Assembly (NCBI GenBank): GCA_031273565.1
Contig: JAISRR010000027.1
Span: 1 to 46,850, forward strand
Direction of reading: 5' to 3'
Source of the DNA: Zoogloeaceae bacterium
GTDB taxonomy: Bacteria; Pseudomonadota; Gammaproteobacteria; Burkholderiales; Rhodocyclaceae
Length of the DNA: 46,850 nucleotides
Position 1 is the first letter of the stretch; every line of letters starts with the position of its first letter. The notes beneath the pieces were generated by a model. It saw nothing but the letters and a program-made list of their open reading frames with translations. It was not told the DNA's origin and ran no database searches. Positions 1 through 10,577 of the stretch are shown here, in pieces. A program made the translations under genes and the position numbers.

Positions 1-1266
<1,266 letters not shown>

Positions 1267-1278
1267 TTACCAATCCAG

Positions 1279-2448
1279 TTATAAATTTTCGTGAATATTG
1301 TCCGCCAGAACCCAACGCGCTTCCTGCCGGACAAGTCTGCGGTCGCAGCGCAGCCCTTCACCGTGGCTTTCGCCGGGCAGCCATTCGATGACGATTTCAC
1401 CCCTTGCGCGCAGACGGGCGATTTCTGCCGCGAGTTCGGCGTCTTCGCCCGCATGGGGGGCAAGAATGCCGCCCGGAGCGGTCGGCTGTGGCAACAAACG
1501 GGCGAGTTCGCGTAAATCCAGAGAAAAGCCGGTGGCGGGACGCGCCCGACCAAAGCTTTTACCCACGCCATCGTAACGTCCGCCCAACGCCACCGCCGCC
1601 GGAAGACCGGGGGCGTAGGCGGCGAAAACAACGCCGTTGTGATAGTGATAACCGCGCAGGTCGGCGAGGTCGATGGAAACCGGCAAATCCGGTACGGCAG
1701 CGACGAGACGCGCGAGGGTCGTCAACGCCTGGTCGATTTCGGGCAACGGCGGCAACACGGCGCGCGCTTTTTCCAGCACGTCGAGGTCGCCGTAGAGCGT
1801 CGGCAAGGCCATCAGCGCCGCGCCATAGGGGGCGCTCCCGGCAGGTAATTGCGCGCAGAGCGCCGCCAGACCGGGCACATCCTTGCCCTGCAGCAGGCCA
1901 AACAGGATTTCTTCCGTTTCCGGCTCAATGCCGGCAGCGCGGGAAAGCGCGCGAAACAGCCCGACATGACCCAGATCCACGCGGCAGTCGGGCAGGTCAA
2001 CGGTTTTCAGCACCACCGTCAGCAGGCGCAGGATTTCGATGTCGGCTTCCACGCCCGCATAACCGTAAAGTTCCGCGCCGATTTGCAGAGGTTCGCGGCT
2101 GGACAGCAGACTGGCGGGCCGGGCGTGCAGGGTGCTGCCGCAGTAGCAGAGCCGCGTCACGCCGACGCGGTTCAGCAAATGCGCGTCGATGCGGGCGACC
2201 TGCGGCGTCATGTCGGCGCGAATGCCCAGCGTGCGACCGGAAAGCTGGTCAGCCAGCTTGCAGGTGCGAAGCTGCAAATCCTGCCCCGCGCCGGTCAGGA
2301 GCGATTCCAGATATTCCAGCATGGGCGGAATCACCAGTTCGAATCCGCGCGTCAAAAACAAATCCAGAATTTTCCGGCGCAGACCTTCCAGATGCGCCGC
2401 CTCCTGCGGCAGGGCATCGGAAAGATGTTCGGGCAGCAACCAGTTCAC
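1279..2448 (-). CDS. hisZ: ATP phosphoribosyltransferase regulatory subunit HisZ
   Basis: HisZ is a catalytically inactive histidyl-tRNA-synthetase paralogue that partners with short-form HisG to control the first step of histidine synthesis. The 389-residue product starts [14 protein letters not shown] and carries the class II synthetase-like core, including the motif-2-like region with [14 protein letters not shown] and a later [12 protein letters not shown] segment that corresponds to the HisRS GGRYD motif. The length fits HisZ (about 385) and not true HisRS, because no anticodon-binding domain follows. Its ATG overlaps the stop of the DUF2065 gene by four bases, implying translational coupling. 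hisZ next to purA and the hfl genes is a standard betaproteobacterial arrangement. Confidence 0.95.
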   Translation of the reverse strand: MNWLLPEHLSDALPQEAAHLEGLRRKILDLFLTRGFELVIPPMLEYLESLLTGAGQDLQLRTCKLADQLSGRTLGIRADMTPQVARIDAHLLNRVGVTRLCYCGSTLHARPASLLSSREPLQIGAELYGYAGVEADIEILRLLTVVLKTVDLPDCRVDLGHVGLFRALSRAAGIEPETEEILFGLLQGKDVPGLAALCAQLPAGSAPYGAALMALPTLYGDLDVLEKARAVLPPLPEIDQALTTLARLVAAVPDLPVSIDLADLRGYHYHNGVVFAAYAPGLPAAVALGGRYDGVGKSFGRARPATGFSLDLRELARLLPQPTAPGGILAPHAGEDAELAAEIARLRARGEIVIEWLPGESHGEGLRCDRRLVRQEARWVLADNIHENL

Positions 2449-2630
2449 TTGAACACCATCAGTAAAACAAGGCCAAGCAACATGCCGGTCAGCCCGATGA
2501 AACGAAGCTGCCCGTCGGAAAACCGGGTCAATCGCTGAAACATCTCGCGCCAGACCGCCGGGGCGATAAAGGGCAGGATGCCTTCGATAATCAGCATCAG
2601 CGCCACCGCCAACACAAGACTTTGCGTCAT
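2445..2630 (-). CDS. DUF2065 small membrane protein (YjeT family)
   Basis: A 61-residue protein with two hydrophobic segments (about residues 5-25 and 44-60) separated by a short polar stretch with WREMFQRL. This matches the DUF2065/YjeT family, small inner-membrane proteins of unknown function found downstream of hflC in beta- and gammaproteobacteria. It overlaps hflC upstream and hisZ downstream by four bases each, so it is translated as part of the hfl operon. The position suggests a role near the HflKC membrane complex, but nothing in the sequence shows a function. Confidence 0.88.
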   Translation of the reverse strand: MTQSLVLAVALMLIIEGILPFIAPAVWREMFQRLTRFSDGQLRFIGLTGMLLGLVLLMVFK

Positions 2631-3496
2631 TTGGTGTTTTTCAGGTATTTGAAAAAGTCGGAATTCGGTTCCATCACCATCACGTCCTGCTTGCTCTTGA
2701 AAGTGTTGCGATAGGCTTCCAGACTGCGGTAGAAGGCGTAGAACTCCGGATTGGGCTTGAACGCTCTGGCGTAGATGGCGGCGGCTTCGGCATCGCCCTT
2801 ACCCTTGATGATCTGGGCTTGCCTGTAGGCTTCGGCGACCGTCCGGGCGCTTTCCAGATCGGCGTCGGCGCGGGTTTTTTCCGCGTTTGCCGTACCGGTA
2901 GAACGCAATTCGTTGGCGAACTGCTTACGCTCGGATTCCATACGGGTATAAACGCTATTGGAAACTTCCGGCGGCAACTCCACCCGTTTCATGCGGACAT
3001 CAAGCACCTCGACACCGATATTCTTGGCGTCCTTGCTCGCCTTGGCGCGCATCTCCTGCATGATTTTGTCGCGTTCGCCGGAAACCACCGCCTGCACGGT
3101 GCGCTTGCCGAATTCGGCGCGCAGCCCGTCATTGATGGTCTGGAACAGGCGGGTGGCGGCGCGCGATTCCTCGCCATTCACGGAAATGTAATACAGCCGG
3201 GGATCGACGATGCGCCACTTGACGTAGGAATCGACCAGCACATTCTTCTTTTCCGAAGTGATGACCAGTTCCGGTTCCTGGCTGTCCAGGGTCAGTATCC
3301 GCCGGTCAAAATAGCGGACATTCTGAATCAGGGGCACCTTGAAATGCAACCCCGGTTTATCGACCTGATACCTGACCTCGCCAAACTGGAGCACCAGCGC
3401 GTAATCACGCTGGTCAACCGTAAACGCGGACAGGTACAGACCAATCAACGCCACGACCAACAAAGTCACAATTGCTTGCAATCCGGTTTTCATCAA
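2627..3496 (-). CDS. hflC: FtsH protease modulator HflC
   Basis: HflC is an SPFH/prohibitin-domain protein that assembles with HflK into a large membrane cage around the FtsH protease and tunes its proteolysis. The 289-residue product has an N-terminal membrane anchor (about residues 7-25), then the SPFH domain with [15 protein letters not shown] and the conserved [12 protein letters not shown] segment, then a long Ala/Glu/Arg-rich helix with the typical [12 protein letters not shown] near the end. The length is normal for the family. It overlaps hflK by four bases upstream and DUF2065 by four bases downstream. Confidence 0.96.
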   Translation of the reverse strand: MMKTGLQAIVTLLVVALIGLYLSAFTVDQRDYALVLQFGEVRYQVDKPGLHFKVPLIQNVRYFDRRILTLDSQEPELVITSEKKNVLVDSYVKWRIVDPRLYYISVNGEESRAATRLFQTINDGLRAEFGKRTVQAVVSGERDKIMQEMRAKASKDAKNIGVEVLDVRMKRVELPPEVSNSVYTRMESERKQFANELRSTGTANAEKTRADADLESARTVAEAYRQAQIIKGKGDAEAAAIYARAFKPNPEFYAFYRSLEAYRNTFKSKQDVMVMEPNSDFFKYLKNTK

Positions 3497-4776
3497 CGAG
3501 TCTCCCGGTCACGCCCAAGTTCACGCGAGAACTTCGGGACGGAATTATCGGTTTGCGCCTGCACACTGCCCGAAGGCGCGGCAGCAACGCCCGGTGACGA
3601 CAGGGGCGTATTGCCGGACTGTTCCTGGACAACAGCGCCGCCTCCGCCGACCTGCATCAATTTATCCAGCGGCAGGTAGAGCAGATTGCCCTGCCCCCTG
3701 GCGTCAATCATCACCTTGCTGGTGTTGGCGTACACCTGCTGCATGGTTTCCAGGTAGAGGCGCTGGCGAGTCACTTCCGGCGCTTTGCTGTATTCATTCA
3801 GGATTTGCGTGAACCGGTTGGCGTCGCCTTCGGCGGTGGCGATCATCTGCGCCTTGTAGGTTTCCGCTTCCGCCAGCAGACGCGCCGCCGTACCCTTCGC
3901 CCTGGGCACCACTTCATTCTGGTACGCCTTGCCGTCGTTTTCCGACTTCTCCTTGTCCTGCGCCGCCTTTACCGCGTCCGCGAATGCATCCTGCACCTGT
4001 TCCGGCGGCTGGGCGTTCTGGATATTCACCTTGTCAATCAGGATGCCCGTCTGGTAATCGTCGAGAATTTTCTGCATCAGTCGCTTGACCTTATCCGCCA
4101 CCTCTGTCCGTCCGGTACTGATGACCGCATCAAAATTGGTCGTCCCGACAACTTCGCGCGCGACGCTTTCAGCCACCTGCTTGACGGCATCTTCCGGCAT
4201 CCGGTTCTGGAACAGAAAAGCAACCGGGTCTTGCAGTTTGTATTGCACCGCGAACTGGATGTCGATGATGTTGCCGTCCTGGGTCAGCATCAGGGCTTCT
4301 TTTGGCACCTTGGAACCGCCTTGATAACCGATGGTCAGCTCACGCACGCCGGAGAGATTGACCACTTCGTGCGATTCGATCGGCCAGGGCAGACGCCATT
4401 GCAGGCCGGGGTCCGTCTGCCGGACATATTGCCCGAAACGCAGCACCAGTCCGCGCTGGGAAGCCTCTACGATATAAAAGCCGGAAGCGAGCCACAGGAT
4501 GGCAAGCAAGGGAATGGCGATGACAAACGCCTTGCCAAACGCGCCTTCAAAATCGGGCGGTGGTGATCCGCCGTCGTTGTTGCCGCCGTCATTGTTGTTG
4601 CGGTTGCGATGATTCGCGGGGCGATTCGCGCCCTTGCCGCCCAACAGACCTTCCAGCCGCCGCTTGATGTCGTTCCAGAGTTCATCCAGATCGGGCGGCC
4701 CCTGATCGTTGGGGCGACGACCGCCGCCATTATTGTTACCGCCACCCTTGCCCCATTGGGGGTCGTTGATGGACAT
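3493..4776 (-). CDS. hflK: FtsH protease modulator HflK
   Basis: Partner of HflC in the FtsH-modulating membrane complex. I choose the internal ATG at 4776 (MSINDPQWGKG) over the ORF-track start at 4803, because HflK proteins typically begin with a short N-terminal xNDPQWG motif. The result is 427 residues. The order is a Gly/Asn/Arg-rich cytoplasmic N-terminus (to about residue 75, with low-complexity NRNNNDGGNNDGG), one transmembrane segment (about 84-102), the SPFH domain (RGLVLRFGQYVRQTDPGLQW), a long helical region, and a Ser/Pro/Gly-rich tail. The Gly/Asn-rich repeats are longer than in E. coli HflK. It lies 48 bases after hflX. Confidence 0.95.
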   Translation of the reverse strand: MSINDPQWGKGGGNNNGGGRRPNDQGPPDLDELWNDIKRRLEGLLGGKGANRPANHRNRNNNDGGNNDGGSPPPDFEGAFGKAFVIAIPLLAILWLASGFYIVEASQRGLVLRFGQYVRQTDPGLQWRLPWPIESHEVVNLSGVRELTIGYQGGSKVPKEALMLTQDGNIIDIQFAVQYKLQDPVAFLFQNRMPEDAVKQVAESVAREVVGTTNFDAVISTGRTEVADKVKRLMQKILDDYQTGILIDKVNIQNAQPPEQVQDAFADAVKAAQDKEKSENDGKAYQNEVVPRAKGTAARLLAEAETYKAQMIATAEGDANRFTQILNEYSKAPEVTRQRLYLETMQQVYANTSKVMIDARGQGNLLYLPLDKLMQVGGGGAVVQEQSGNTPLSSPGVAAAPSGSVQAQTDNSVPKFSRELGRDRETR

Positions 4777-4824
4777 GAGCACACCTAAACCGGGAATAAT
4801 CATGAAAGGGGTTCCGTCAGAAAC

Positions 4825-6018
4825 TCAAGAAAGTTCAACAGGGGCGCTCACAGCTTCCGGCATCCACATCCGGCAGTCTGGCTCGCCCGGCAATTTACGC
4901 AAATTTTTCTTTTCCTGGGCGCATTCGCCCAGCGCCGCGCGCAGGAGGTCGATACCGACGCCGGTGCGCGCGCTCAACTTGACGCGGCGGATTCTACCAT
5001 AGTCATCCCGTTCCACCGCCGGACTCACCCCCGTCAAATCCACCTTGTTCCAGACCAGAATTTGCGGCACATGCTCCGCGCCGATTTCGGCGAGCACCTT
5101 GTCGACTTCCGCAATCTGCTCGTCGCGCGCGGCGCTGGCGCTGTCGACGACATGCAATAGAATGTCCGCGTCCGCCGTCGCTTCCAGCGTCGCCTGAAAA
5201 GCCGCGATCAGGGAATGCGGCAATTCGCGGATAAAGCCCACGGTGTCGGAAACAATTACGCTGCCCGCGCGCTTCTCCGCGCCTTCCCCGCCTGCCAGCC
5301 AGATTTTGCGCGAAGTGGCGTCCAGCGTGGCGAACAACTGATTGGCGGCATAAACGTCGGCGTGCGCCAGGGCGTTGAACAGCGTGGATTTACCGGCATT
5401 GGTGTAACCCACCAGCGAAACGTTGAGCACATCGCCTTTCAGCCGCGCCTTCCTTTGCACCCCGCGCTGGCGGGAAAGCCGCGCCATGCGCTCCTTTAGC
5501 AGTTTGACCCGCTTGCCCAGCAGACGGCGGTCGGTTTCCAACTGGGTTTCGCCCGGCCCGCGCAGGCCAATGCCGCCGCGCTGACGTTCCAGGTGCGTCC
5601 AGCCACGCACCAGACGGGTAGAGATATATTCCAGTTGCGCCAGTTCGACCTGCAATTTACCTTCGGCGCTTTGCGCGCGCAGGGCGAAAATATCCAGAAT
5701 CAGCCCCGTGCGGTCGACCACCCGACACTGCAATACCCGCTCCAGATTGCGCGCCTGCACGGGCGACAGGGCGTGATTGAAAATCACCAGTTCGGCCTCC
5801 GCCGCCGCCAGCGCGGCGGCGATTTCCTCAACCTTGCCCTTACCCGCGAAGGTGCGCGGATCGGGACTCTGGCGACGACCGGTAATCTCGGCGCAGACCA
5901 CGCCGCCCGCCGATTCGGCCAGCAGCCGCACTTCTTCCAGACGTTCGGGCAGATCCCGTTCGCCGAAATCAAGCTGCACAAGAACAGCCCGCTCACCGGA
6001 AGCGGGACGCTCAAACAT
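4825..6018 (-). CDS. hflX: GTPase HflX
   Basis: Ribosome-associated GTPase that splits stalled or heat-damaged 70S ribosomes. The 397-residue product has the N-terminal HflX domain (about residues 1-190, with the glycine-rich loop RQRGGIGLRGPGETQLE before the G domain) and then the GTPase domain with G1 GYTNAGKST, G3 DTVGFIRELP and G4 NKVD. The length is close to the betaproteobacterial norm. It is the second gene of the hfq-hflX-hflK-hflC transcription unit, 67 bases after hfq. Confidence 0.96.
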   Translation of the reverse strand: MFERPASGERAVLVQLDFGERDLPERLEEVRLLAESAGGVVCAEITGRRQSPDPRTFAGKGKVEEIAAALAAAEAELVIFNHALSPVQARNLERVLQCRVVDRTGLILDIFALRAQSAEGKLQVELAQLEYISTRLVRGWTHLERQRGGIGLRGPGETQLETDRRLLGKRVKLLKERMARLSRQRGVQRKARLKGDVLNVSLVGYTNAGKSTLFNALAHADVYAANQLFATLDATSRKIWLAGGEGAEKRAGSVIVSDTVGFIRELPHSLIAAFQATLEATADADILLHVVDSASAARDEQIAEVDKVLAEIGAEHVPQILVWNKVDLTGVSPAVERDDYGRIRRVKLSARTGVGIDLLRAALGECAQEKKNLRKLPGEPDCRMWMPEAVSAPVELS

Positions 6019-6085
6019 GGAGGGAAACGGGCGCGTTCAGGACGGTGCCCGTCGCGTCGGCAAAAAACTCAAAAATCGTGATGCC

Positions 6086-6337
6086 CTATTCTTCTTCAGC
6101 GTCGCCCTGCGCGTCCTGCTGGGTCAACGTCACCGGACGCGCCGGCACGACGGTAGAGATGGCGTGTTTGTAAACCATTTGCGTCACCGCGTTTTTCAGC
6201 AGCACCACATACTGGTCGAAAGATTCAATCTGACCTTGCAGTTTGATGCCGTTAACCAGATAGATGGAAACCGGAACGTGCTCCCGACGCAAAACGTTCA
6301 GGAACGGGTCTTGTAACAATTGCCCTTTATTACTCAT
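6086..6337 (-). CDS. hfq: RNA chaperone Hfq
   Basis: Hexameric Sm-like protein that pairs small RNAs with mRNAs. The 83-residue product has the Sm1 motif ([20 protein letters not shown]) and the Sm2 motif [10 protein letters not shown] with the RNA-contacting YKHA residues. A short acidic tail (DAQGDAEEE) follows. The start is supported by a GGAG about ten bases upstream on the minus strand. In many betaproteobacteria the gene before hfq is der. Here the neighbour is the divergently transcribed purM, so the conserved string is broken at this junction. Confidence 0.97.
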   Translation of the reverse strand: MSNKGQLLQDPFLNVLRREHVPVSIYLVNGIKLQGQIESFDQYVVLLKNAVTQMVYKHAISTVVPARPVTLTQQDAQGDAEEE

Positions 6338-6604
6338 GGTGTGAAACTCCGTGTTGTTGTTCTGTCAAAATTGTATATTTAACCCGATTCCGCGCACGGA
6401 CGCCAGCGGGATTTTACATTGCCGCTTCCAGCGCGGGAAAGGATCAGTGCAATGTTTGGCGTATTACGCCAACAAACAGCGCGATTTGCCAAACCAGGCG
6501 CACCCTCCTCCATTTAATGCGTTCACCGCTGGTGTTTGCGACTTCGCCGCGACGATATGCATTATCAGATGTCAGGAATCAGAAAAAGCGGCGGCGGCGT
6601 TGTC

Positions 6605-6636
6605 CGGGAGCGCGGGGCGCTCGGCGCGCCCCCCGC
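6605..6636. repeat. REP-like GC-rich hairpin between hfq and purM
   Basis: The sequence has the form GGGAGCGCGGGG, a short middle, then CCCCCCGC. It can fold as GGGGCGC pairing with GCGCCCC, extended by an outer GC clamp across a small bulge. The GGGAGCGCGGGG lead is shared with the elements at 24530-24615 and nearly with that at 10703-10725, so I read these as one dispersed family of short palindromic intergenic elements. No poly-T follows directly, so an ordinary terminator role is not evident. Confidence 0.55.
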
Positions 6637-6637
6637 C

Positions 6638-6672
6638 CTTCCGTCTTCCGTCTTCCGTCTTCCGTCTTCTGT
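6638..6672. repeat. Tandem heptamer repeat (CTTCCGT x5)
   Basis: Four exact copies of CTTCCGT in a row are followed by a fifth with one change (CTTCTGT). The array directly abuts the REP-like hairpin and lies about 100 bases upstream of purM. A seven-base unit in non-coding DNA is prone to slippage, so copy number may vary between strains and could alter promoter spacing. Confidence 0.8.
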
Positions 6673-6696
6673 CTGCCCCTGCCCTGCCCGATGATG

Positions 6697-6731
6697 TAAA
6701 ATCGCGCCTTTTCCCGACGAAAAAATCGTCG
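6697..6731 (+). promoter_or_regulatory. Candidate purM -10 element and leader hairpin
   Basis: TAAAAT at 6697-6702 is a plausible -10 element for purM, but I see no convincing -35. Thirteen bases on, CGACGA and TCGTCG (6715-6720 and 6726-6731) form a perfect six-base-pair stem with an A5 loop in the likely 5' leader. I do not recognise a known riboswitch or attenuator here. The 438-base spacer between hfq and purM otherwise holds only the hairpin and heptamer listed separately and the presumed hfq promoter on the minus strand. Confidence 0.3.
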
Positions 6732-6775
6732 CCGAAACGCTCCATTGCTCCCATTGTCACACCGAGAATCTTGTC

Positions 6776-7816
6776 ATGAGCCAAAAATATTCCCTTTCCT
6801 ACCGCGACGCCGGTGTAGACATTGACGCGGGTGACGCGCTCATCGACCGCATCCGGCCACTGGCGAAAAAGACCTTGCGCGAAGGCGTGCTGGGCGGCAT
6901 CGGCGGCTTTGGCGCGTTGTTCGAAGTGCCGAAACGTTACCGGGAACCGGTGCTGGTCTCCGGCACCGATGGCGTCGGCACCAAGCTGAAACTCGCTTTC
7001 CAGTTGAATCGGCACGACACCGTCGGGCAGGATCTGGTGGCGATGAGCGTGAACGACATTCTGGTGCAAGGCGCGGAATCGCTGTTTTTTCTCGATTATT
7101 TCGCCTGCGGCAAGCTCGATGTGGCGACCGCCGCCAGCGTGGTGGGCGGCATCGCCAAAGGCTGCGAACTCGCCGGTTGCGCCCTGATCGGCGGCGAAAC
7201 GGCGGAAATGCCCGGCATGTACCCGGATGGCGAATACGATCTCGCCGGTTTCGCCGTCGGGGTGGTGGAAAAATCCCGCATCATCGACGGTTCCCGTATT
7301 CGCCCCGGCGACGTGGTGCTGGGGCTGGCGTCTTCCGGCGCGCACTCCAACGGGTATTCACTGATACGCAGAATCATCGAACGCGCCCAGCCCGATCTGA
7401 ACGCCCCGTTCGATGGCGGGCGCACGCTGGCCGATGTGGTGATGGCCCCGACCCGCATTTACGTTAAACCCGTGTTGGCGCTGCTGGAGAAGGTCGGCGT
7501 AAAAGGCATGGCGCACATCACCGGCGGCGGCCTGCTGGAAAACGTGCCGCGCGTGCTGCCGGAAAACACCGTGGCGACGCTGGAAAAAACGGCATGGTCG
7601 CGCCCCCGCCTGTTCGACTGGTTGCAGGCCGAAGGTCAGGTGGCGGAAGAAGAAATGCACCGGGTCTTCAATTGCGGCATCGGCATGGTCATCATCGTGG
7701 CGGAACAGGACGCCGAAACAGCGTTGTCTCTCTTGCAACAAGCGGGTGAAACAGCCAGGCGGATTGGTCGCATCATGGCGCGGCAGGGCAATGAAGCGCA
7801 GACGCGGGTGGCGTAA
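6776..7816 (+). CDS. purM: Phosphoribosylformylglycinamidine cyclo-ligase
   Basis: Closes the imidazole ring of the purine precursor: FGAM plus ATP gives aminoimidazole ribotide. The 346-residue product is normal length and shows the PurM signatures: [14 protein letters not shown] at the N-terminus, [14 protein letters not shown] and [16 protein letters not shown] in the ATP/substrate region, then [24 protein letters not shown] and the glycine-rich [18 protein letters not shown] near residue 250. In relatives purM lies close to hda. Here about 13 kb of accessory genes separate the two. Confidence 0.97.
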   Translation: MSQKYSLSYRDAGVDIDAGDALIDRIRPLAKKTLREGVLGGIGGFGALFEVPKRYREPVLVSGTDGVGTKLKLAFQLNRHDTVGQDLVAMSVNDILVQGAESLFFLDYFACGKLDVATAASVVGGIAKGCELAGCALIGGETAEMPGMYPDGEYDLAGFAVGVVEKSRIIDGSRIRPGDVVLGLASSGAHSNGYSLIRRIIERAQPDLNAPFDGGRTLADVVMAPTRIYVKPVLALLEKVGVKGMAHITGGGLLENVPRVLPENTVATLEKTAWSRPRLFDWLQAEGQVAEEEMHRVFNCGIGMVIIVAEQDAETALSLLQQAGETARRIGRIMARQGNEAQTRVA

Positions 7817-8384
7817 AGGCTGGCGTATCGCGGGACTGACGGCGCTTTGCATCGCCCTGTCCGCCTGCGTGGACACGCCAACCGTTCCATCTGATCCCCC
7901 CTCGGCGGCACACACTCCGCCGGTAGAAACCGGAACGCTGCCCACGCCCCCCGAAGAAACGCTTGAACCCGCAGAACCCCCCGCCGTTGTGGAAGCCGCT
8001 CCAGAAGTCGTGGGCGCCATCATTCACGGCAAGGCGAGTTTTTACGGCAAACCCGGCAGCGACAAATTTCACGGTCGCCGCACGGCAAACGGCGAACGCT
8101 TCGACCGTCGCGCCTTCACCGCCGCCAGCAACCGTTTTCCGCTGGGCAGTTGGGTGGCGGTACGGCGCACGGACAAGCCCGCGTGCGTGCTGGTCTGGGT
8201 CAATGACCGGATGCACGCCCGCCATAAAGTCCGCATCATCGACCTTTCCTATGCCGCCGCCAAAGCGCTGGGTTCCATTCGCATCGGCGTGGTCAACGTG
8301 GAAGCCCGCCAACTGCACGGCGCGAAGGACGAAAAACCAACCGACTGCCAGCAGGCGTTCGACCCTGAAACGCCAGTGCCGTGA
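7791..8384 (+). CDS. RlpA-like double-psi beta-barrel lipoprotein
   Basis: Predicted outer-membrane lipoprotein of the RlpA family, some of whose members are septal lytic transglycosylases acting on peptidoglycan stripped of stem peptides. I use the ATG at 7791 ([15 protein letters not shown]), which gives a basic start, a hydrophobic stretch and the lipobox LSAC. The ORF-track start at 7746 would bury this signal. A Pro/Glu-rich linker (to about residue 75) precedes the DPBB domain, with [23 protein letters not shown]-type motifs, the TAAS segment and VWVNDRM, whose Asp corresponds to the conserved acidic residue. No SPOR domain follows, so it is a short form. It overlaps the end of purM by 26 bases. 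Confidence 0.8.
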   Translation: MKRRRGWRKGWRIAGLTALCIALSACVDTPTVPSDPPSAAHTPPVETGTLPTPPEETLEPAEPPAVVEAAPEVVGAIIHGKASFYGKPGSDKFHGRRTANGERFDRRAFTAASNRFPLGSWVAVRRTDKPACVLVWVNDRMHARHKVRIIDLSYAAAKALGSIRIGVVNVEARQLHGAKDEKPTDCQQAFDPETPVP

Positions 8385-8466
8385 GCGGCAAGGCGCAAGC
8401 CGCTCCCTGAAACCCGCCCCAATCCGCATGCTCCGGCTGAAGCCCGTCCACCGGATTTCTGGACAA

Positions 8467-8497
8467 ATGCGGAGAATGCGAACCATAATCTCCGCAT
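8467..8497 (+). promoter_or_regulatory. 9-bp inverted repeat covering the fic start codon
   Basis: ATGCGGAGA (8467-8475) and TCTCCGCAT (8489-8497) are perfect inverted repeats separated by 13 bases. The right arm ends inside the ATG of the Fic gene, and no good Shine-Dalgarno is visible upstream. In RNA the hairpin would hide the start codon; in DNA it could be an operator. Which of these applies cannot be told from sequence alone. Confidence 0.45.
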
Positions 8498-9614
8498 GAA
8501 CAGCGGTGAATATACCTATATCTGGCAAGCTGGCGATTGGCCTCGCTGGCGCTTTAACCTGAACGCACTGGCGCTGCCCATGGCGGAAGTCAGTCGCGCC
8601 CAGGGCATGTTGATGGGACGGTTGTCCGACATGGGGATGGCGCTGCGCGATCAGGCGAGTTTGCTCGCGCTGACGGAAGATGTCGTCAAAACCAGCGAAA
8701 TCGAGGGGGAACAGCTCAATGTTGAATCCGTGCGTTCATCCATTGCCCGCCGTCTGGGCGTAGACATCGGCGCGTTGGCTCCGGTGGATCGCCATGTCGA
8801 AGGCGTGGTGGAAATGGTGCTGGACGCTACTGCCAACTGCCATGCCCCTGTAACGCGGGAACGCCTGTTTGGCTGGCACGCCGCGCTGTTTCCGACGGGC
8901 TACTCAGGGCTGTCAAAAATCAATGTCGGCGTCTGGCGCGACGATACCAACGGCCCGATGCGGGTGGTGTCCGGCCCTGTTGGACGCGAACGCACGCACT
9001 ATGAAGCGCCGCCCGCGCATCGACTGGAAAAAGAAATTCGTCTGTTTCTTGACTGGCTCAATACCGCCACGCCCGAACCGCCGCTGATAAAAGCGGGGTT
9101 GAGCCACCTCTGGCTGGTCACCCTGCACCCATTCGATGACGGCAATGGTCGTATCTCCCGCGCCATCGGCGATTTGTTGCTGGCGCGCGCCGATGGCAGC
9201 CCGCAGCGTTTTTACAGTCTGTCGGCGCAAATCCAGCGGAATCGCAAAACGTATTACGACATTCTGGAACAAACCCAAAAGGGGTCGCTGGATGTGACCC
9301 AGTGGTTGATCTGGTTTCTGGATACGCTGCATCGCGCCGTCGATCAGGCAGAACACACGTTGAATGACGTGCTGGCGAAAGCGCGTTTCTGGCGACACTG
9401 GGCAAGCACGCCGCTGAATGCGCGGCAAGTGAAACTGCTCAACCGCCTGCTCGATGGCTTCAAAGGGCGGCTGACCAGCAGCAAGTGGGCCGTGATCGCC
9501 AAATGTTCGCCGGACACGGCGCTGCGTGACATTACTGATCTGCTGGTGCACGGGGTATTGCGAAAATCGGATGCGAGGGGACGTAGCACGAGTTACGAGT
9601 TGAACGACATTTGA
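8496..9614 (+). CDS. Fic family protein with DUF4172 N-terminus
   Basis: Fic proteins usually transfer AMP from ATP to a Ser/Thr/Tyr of a target protein. The 372-residue product opens with the DUF4172-type YIWQAGDWPRWRF and has the catalytic loop HPFDDGNGRISR at about residues 211-222, a complete HPFx[DE]GNGRxxR motif. An upstream TSEIEG at about 66-71 matches the [S/T]xxxE[G/N] inhibitory helix, making this a class II (self-inhibited) Fic. The C-terminus (about 300-372) looks like a winged helix-turn-helix. It is convergent with the DUF998 gene and overlaps it by 22 bases. Such genes are common in accessory islands; the target is unknown. Confidence 0.92.
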   Translation: MNSGEYTYIWQAGDWPRWRFNLNALALPMAEVSRAQGMLMGRLSDMGMALRDQASLLALTEDVVKTSEIEGEQLNVESVRSSIARRLGVDIGALAPVDRHVEGVVEMVLDATANCHAPVTRERLFGWHAALFPTGYSGLSKINVGVWRDDTNGPMRVVSGPVGRERTHYEAPPAHRLEKEIRLFLDWLNTATPEPPLIKAGLSHLWLVTLHPFDDGNGRISRAIGDLLLARADGSPQRFYSLSAQIQRNRKTYYDILEQTQKGSLDVTQWLIWFLDTLHRAVDQAEHTLNDVLAKARFWRHWASTPLNARQVKLLNRLLDGFKGRLTSSKWAVIAKCSPDTALRDITDLLVHGVLRKSDARGRSTSYELNDI

Positions 9615-10213
9615 GGATGAGTCGCCAATTGATGCGCGACATACAAAAACCAGAGCAACAGGGCGGCAGCGGCGATGCGCTGGGCGATGCCGGGAAGGAT
9701 AATTTCGTCGCCCGCCGCCACCGCGCCACACATAACCAGACCCAGCCCCCAGGAAAACGCATAACCGCCCGCTCCCGAAAAAGCGGCGATGGCGCGGGGC
9801 AACAAATACAGGGCGAGGCCGCAGGCCATGAAGGCGCAGGCGACGAACGCAACATGCGCCTGCGCGGAAACGGCAAGGGTGACAACCCCGGCGGCGAGAA
9901 ACAAAACGGCGGCAAGACCCAATAAAATCCCCGGCAATCTGGATAAAAAACGCGGCCCCGCGTTCGCGTGGAGATTTAAGGCTGTCGCGGCGGCAGCGAG
10001 ACCCAACCCGACAAAAGCCAGCAGCATCCACGCGCCATAGGGCAGCAGGGCGAGTTCGCTCATGAACTGCGTCCGTGGGTCATACCCCGGCGTTACCCCG
10101 TGCAAGGCGAGCACAACCAGCAAAAAAACGGCGACGCCAAAACCCGTCGCCACGGCAAGCCGGCGCGGGTTCAGGATGCGGCGGGTTTTGGCAGGAAGGG
10201 ATTCTTTTTGCAT
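9593..10213 (-). CDS. DUF998-type integral membrane protein
   Basis: A 206-residue protein with about six predicted membrane segments. After the first helix (about 22-42) comes HGVTPGYDPRTQFMSELAL, resembling the signature of DUF998 proteins, where a periplasmic loop carries xYDPxxxxxSEL. The family has no established role. It begins 13 bases after the AhpD-like gene on the same strand, so the two are likely co-transcribed. Its end overlaps the convergent Fic gene. Confidence 0.75.
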   Translation of the reverse strand: MQKESLPAKTRRILNPRRLAVATGFGVAVFLLVVLALHGVTPGYDPRTQFMSELALLPYGAWMLLAFVGLGLAAAATALNLHANAGPRFLSRLPGILLGLAAVLFLAAGVVTLAVSAQAHVAFVACAFMACGLALYLLPRAIAAFSGAGGYAFSWGLGLVMCGAVAAGDEIILPGIAQRIAAAALLLWFLYVAHQLATHPQMSFNS

Positions 10214-10226
10214 CGGCGCGTCTTTC

Positions 10227-10577
10227 TCAGGCGGCGGAAAATTCCTTGAACGCCGCCAGCGCCTCAGCCGACCACATCATGGAAGGGCCACCGCCCATGA
10301 GGATGGCGACACCCAGCGTTTCCGTAACTTCCGCGTCCGTCGCGCCCAGTTTTGCCAGCGCCTGGGCGTGGAATCCCACGCAACCCTCGCAACGCGCCGC
10401 CACGCTGACGGCAAGCGCAATCAATTCCTTGGTCCTGGCGTCCAGCACGCCCGGCGCAACGGCAGTCTGATGCAGGGTGTTGAACTCTGTCACCACATCC
10501 GGCAGTGCGGTACGCAAGGCTTTCAACTTGCCACCGAGTTCCTTGGTGACATTCTGGTATTTTGTATTTTTGGACAT
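10227..10577 (-). CDS. Carboxymuconolactone decarboxylase/AhpD-family protein
   Basis: A 116-residue single-domain protein of the CMD/AhpD superfamily. The start at 10577 (MSKNTKYQNV) is chosen because AGGAAAG lies just upstream and the longer ORF-track version adds an unrelated leader. The segment ARTKELIALAVSVAARCEGCVGFH contains the redox-type CxxC followed by the conserved His three residues on, as in AhpD-like peroxidase partners. Substrate cannot be assigned: the family includes peroxidatic, decarboxylase and uncharacterised members. It is the first gene of a two-gene unit with DUF998. Confidence 0.88.
   Translation of the reverse strand: MSKNTKYQNVTKELGGKLKALRTALPDVVTEFNTLHQTAVAPGVLDARTKELIALAVSVAARCEGCVGFHAQALAKLGATDAEVTETLGVAILMGGGPSMMWSAEALAAFKEFSAA

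Noticed and set aside
6638-6672. Possible CRISPR-like repeat
   Set aside because: Units are seven bases with no spacers between them, so it is a simple tandem repeat; no cas genes are present.
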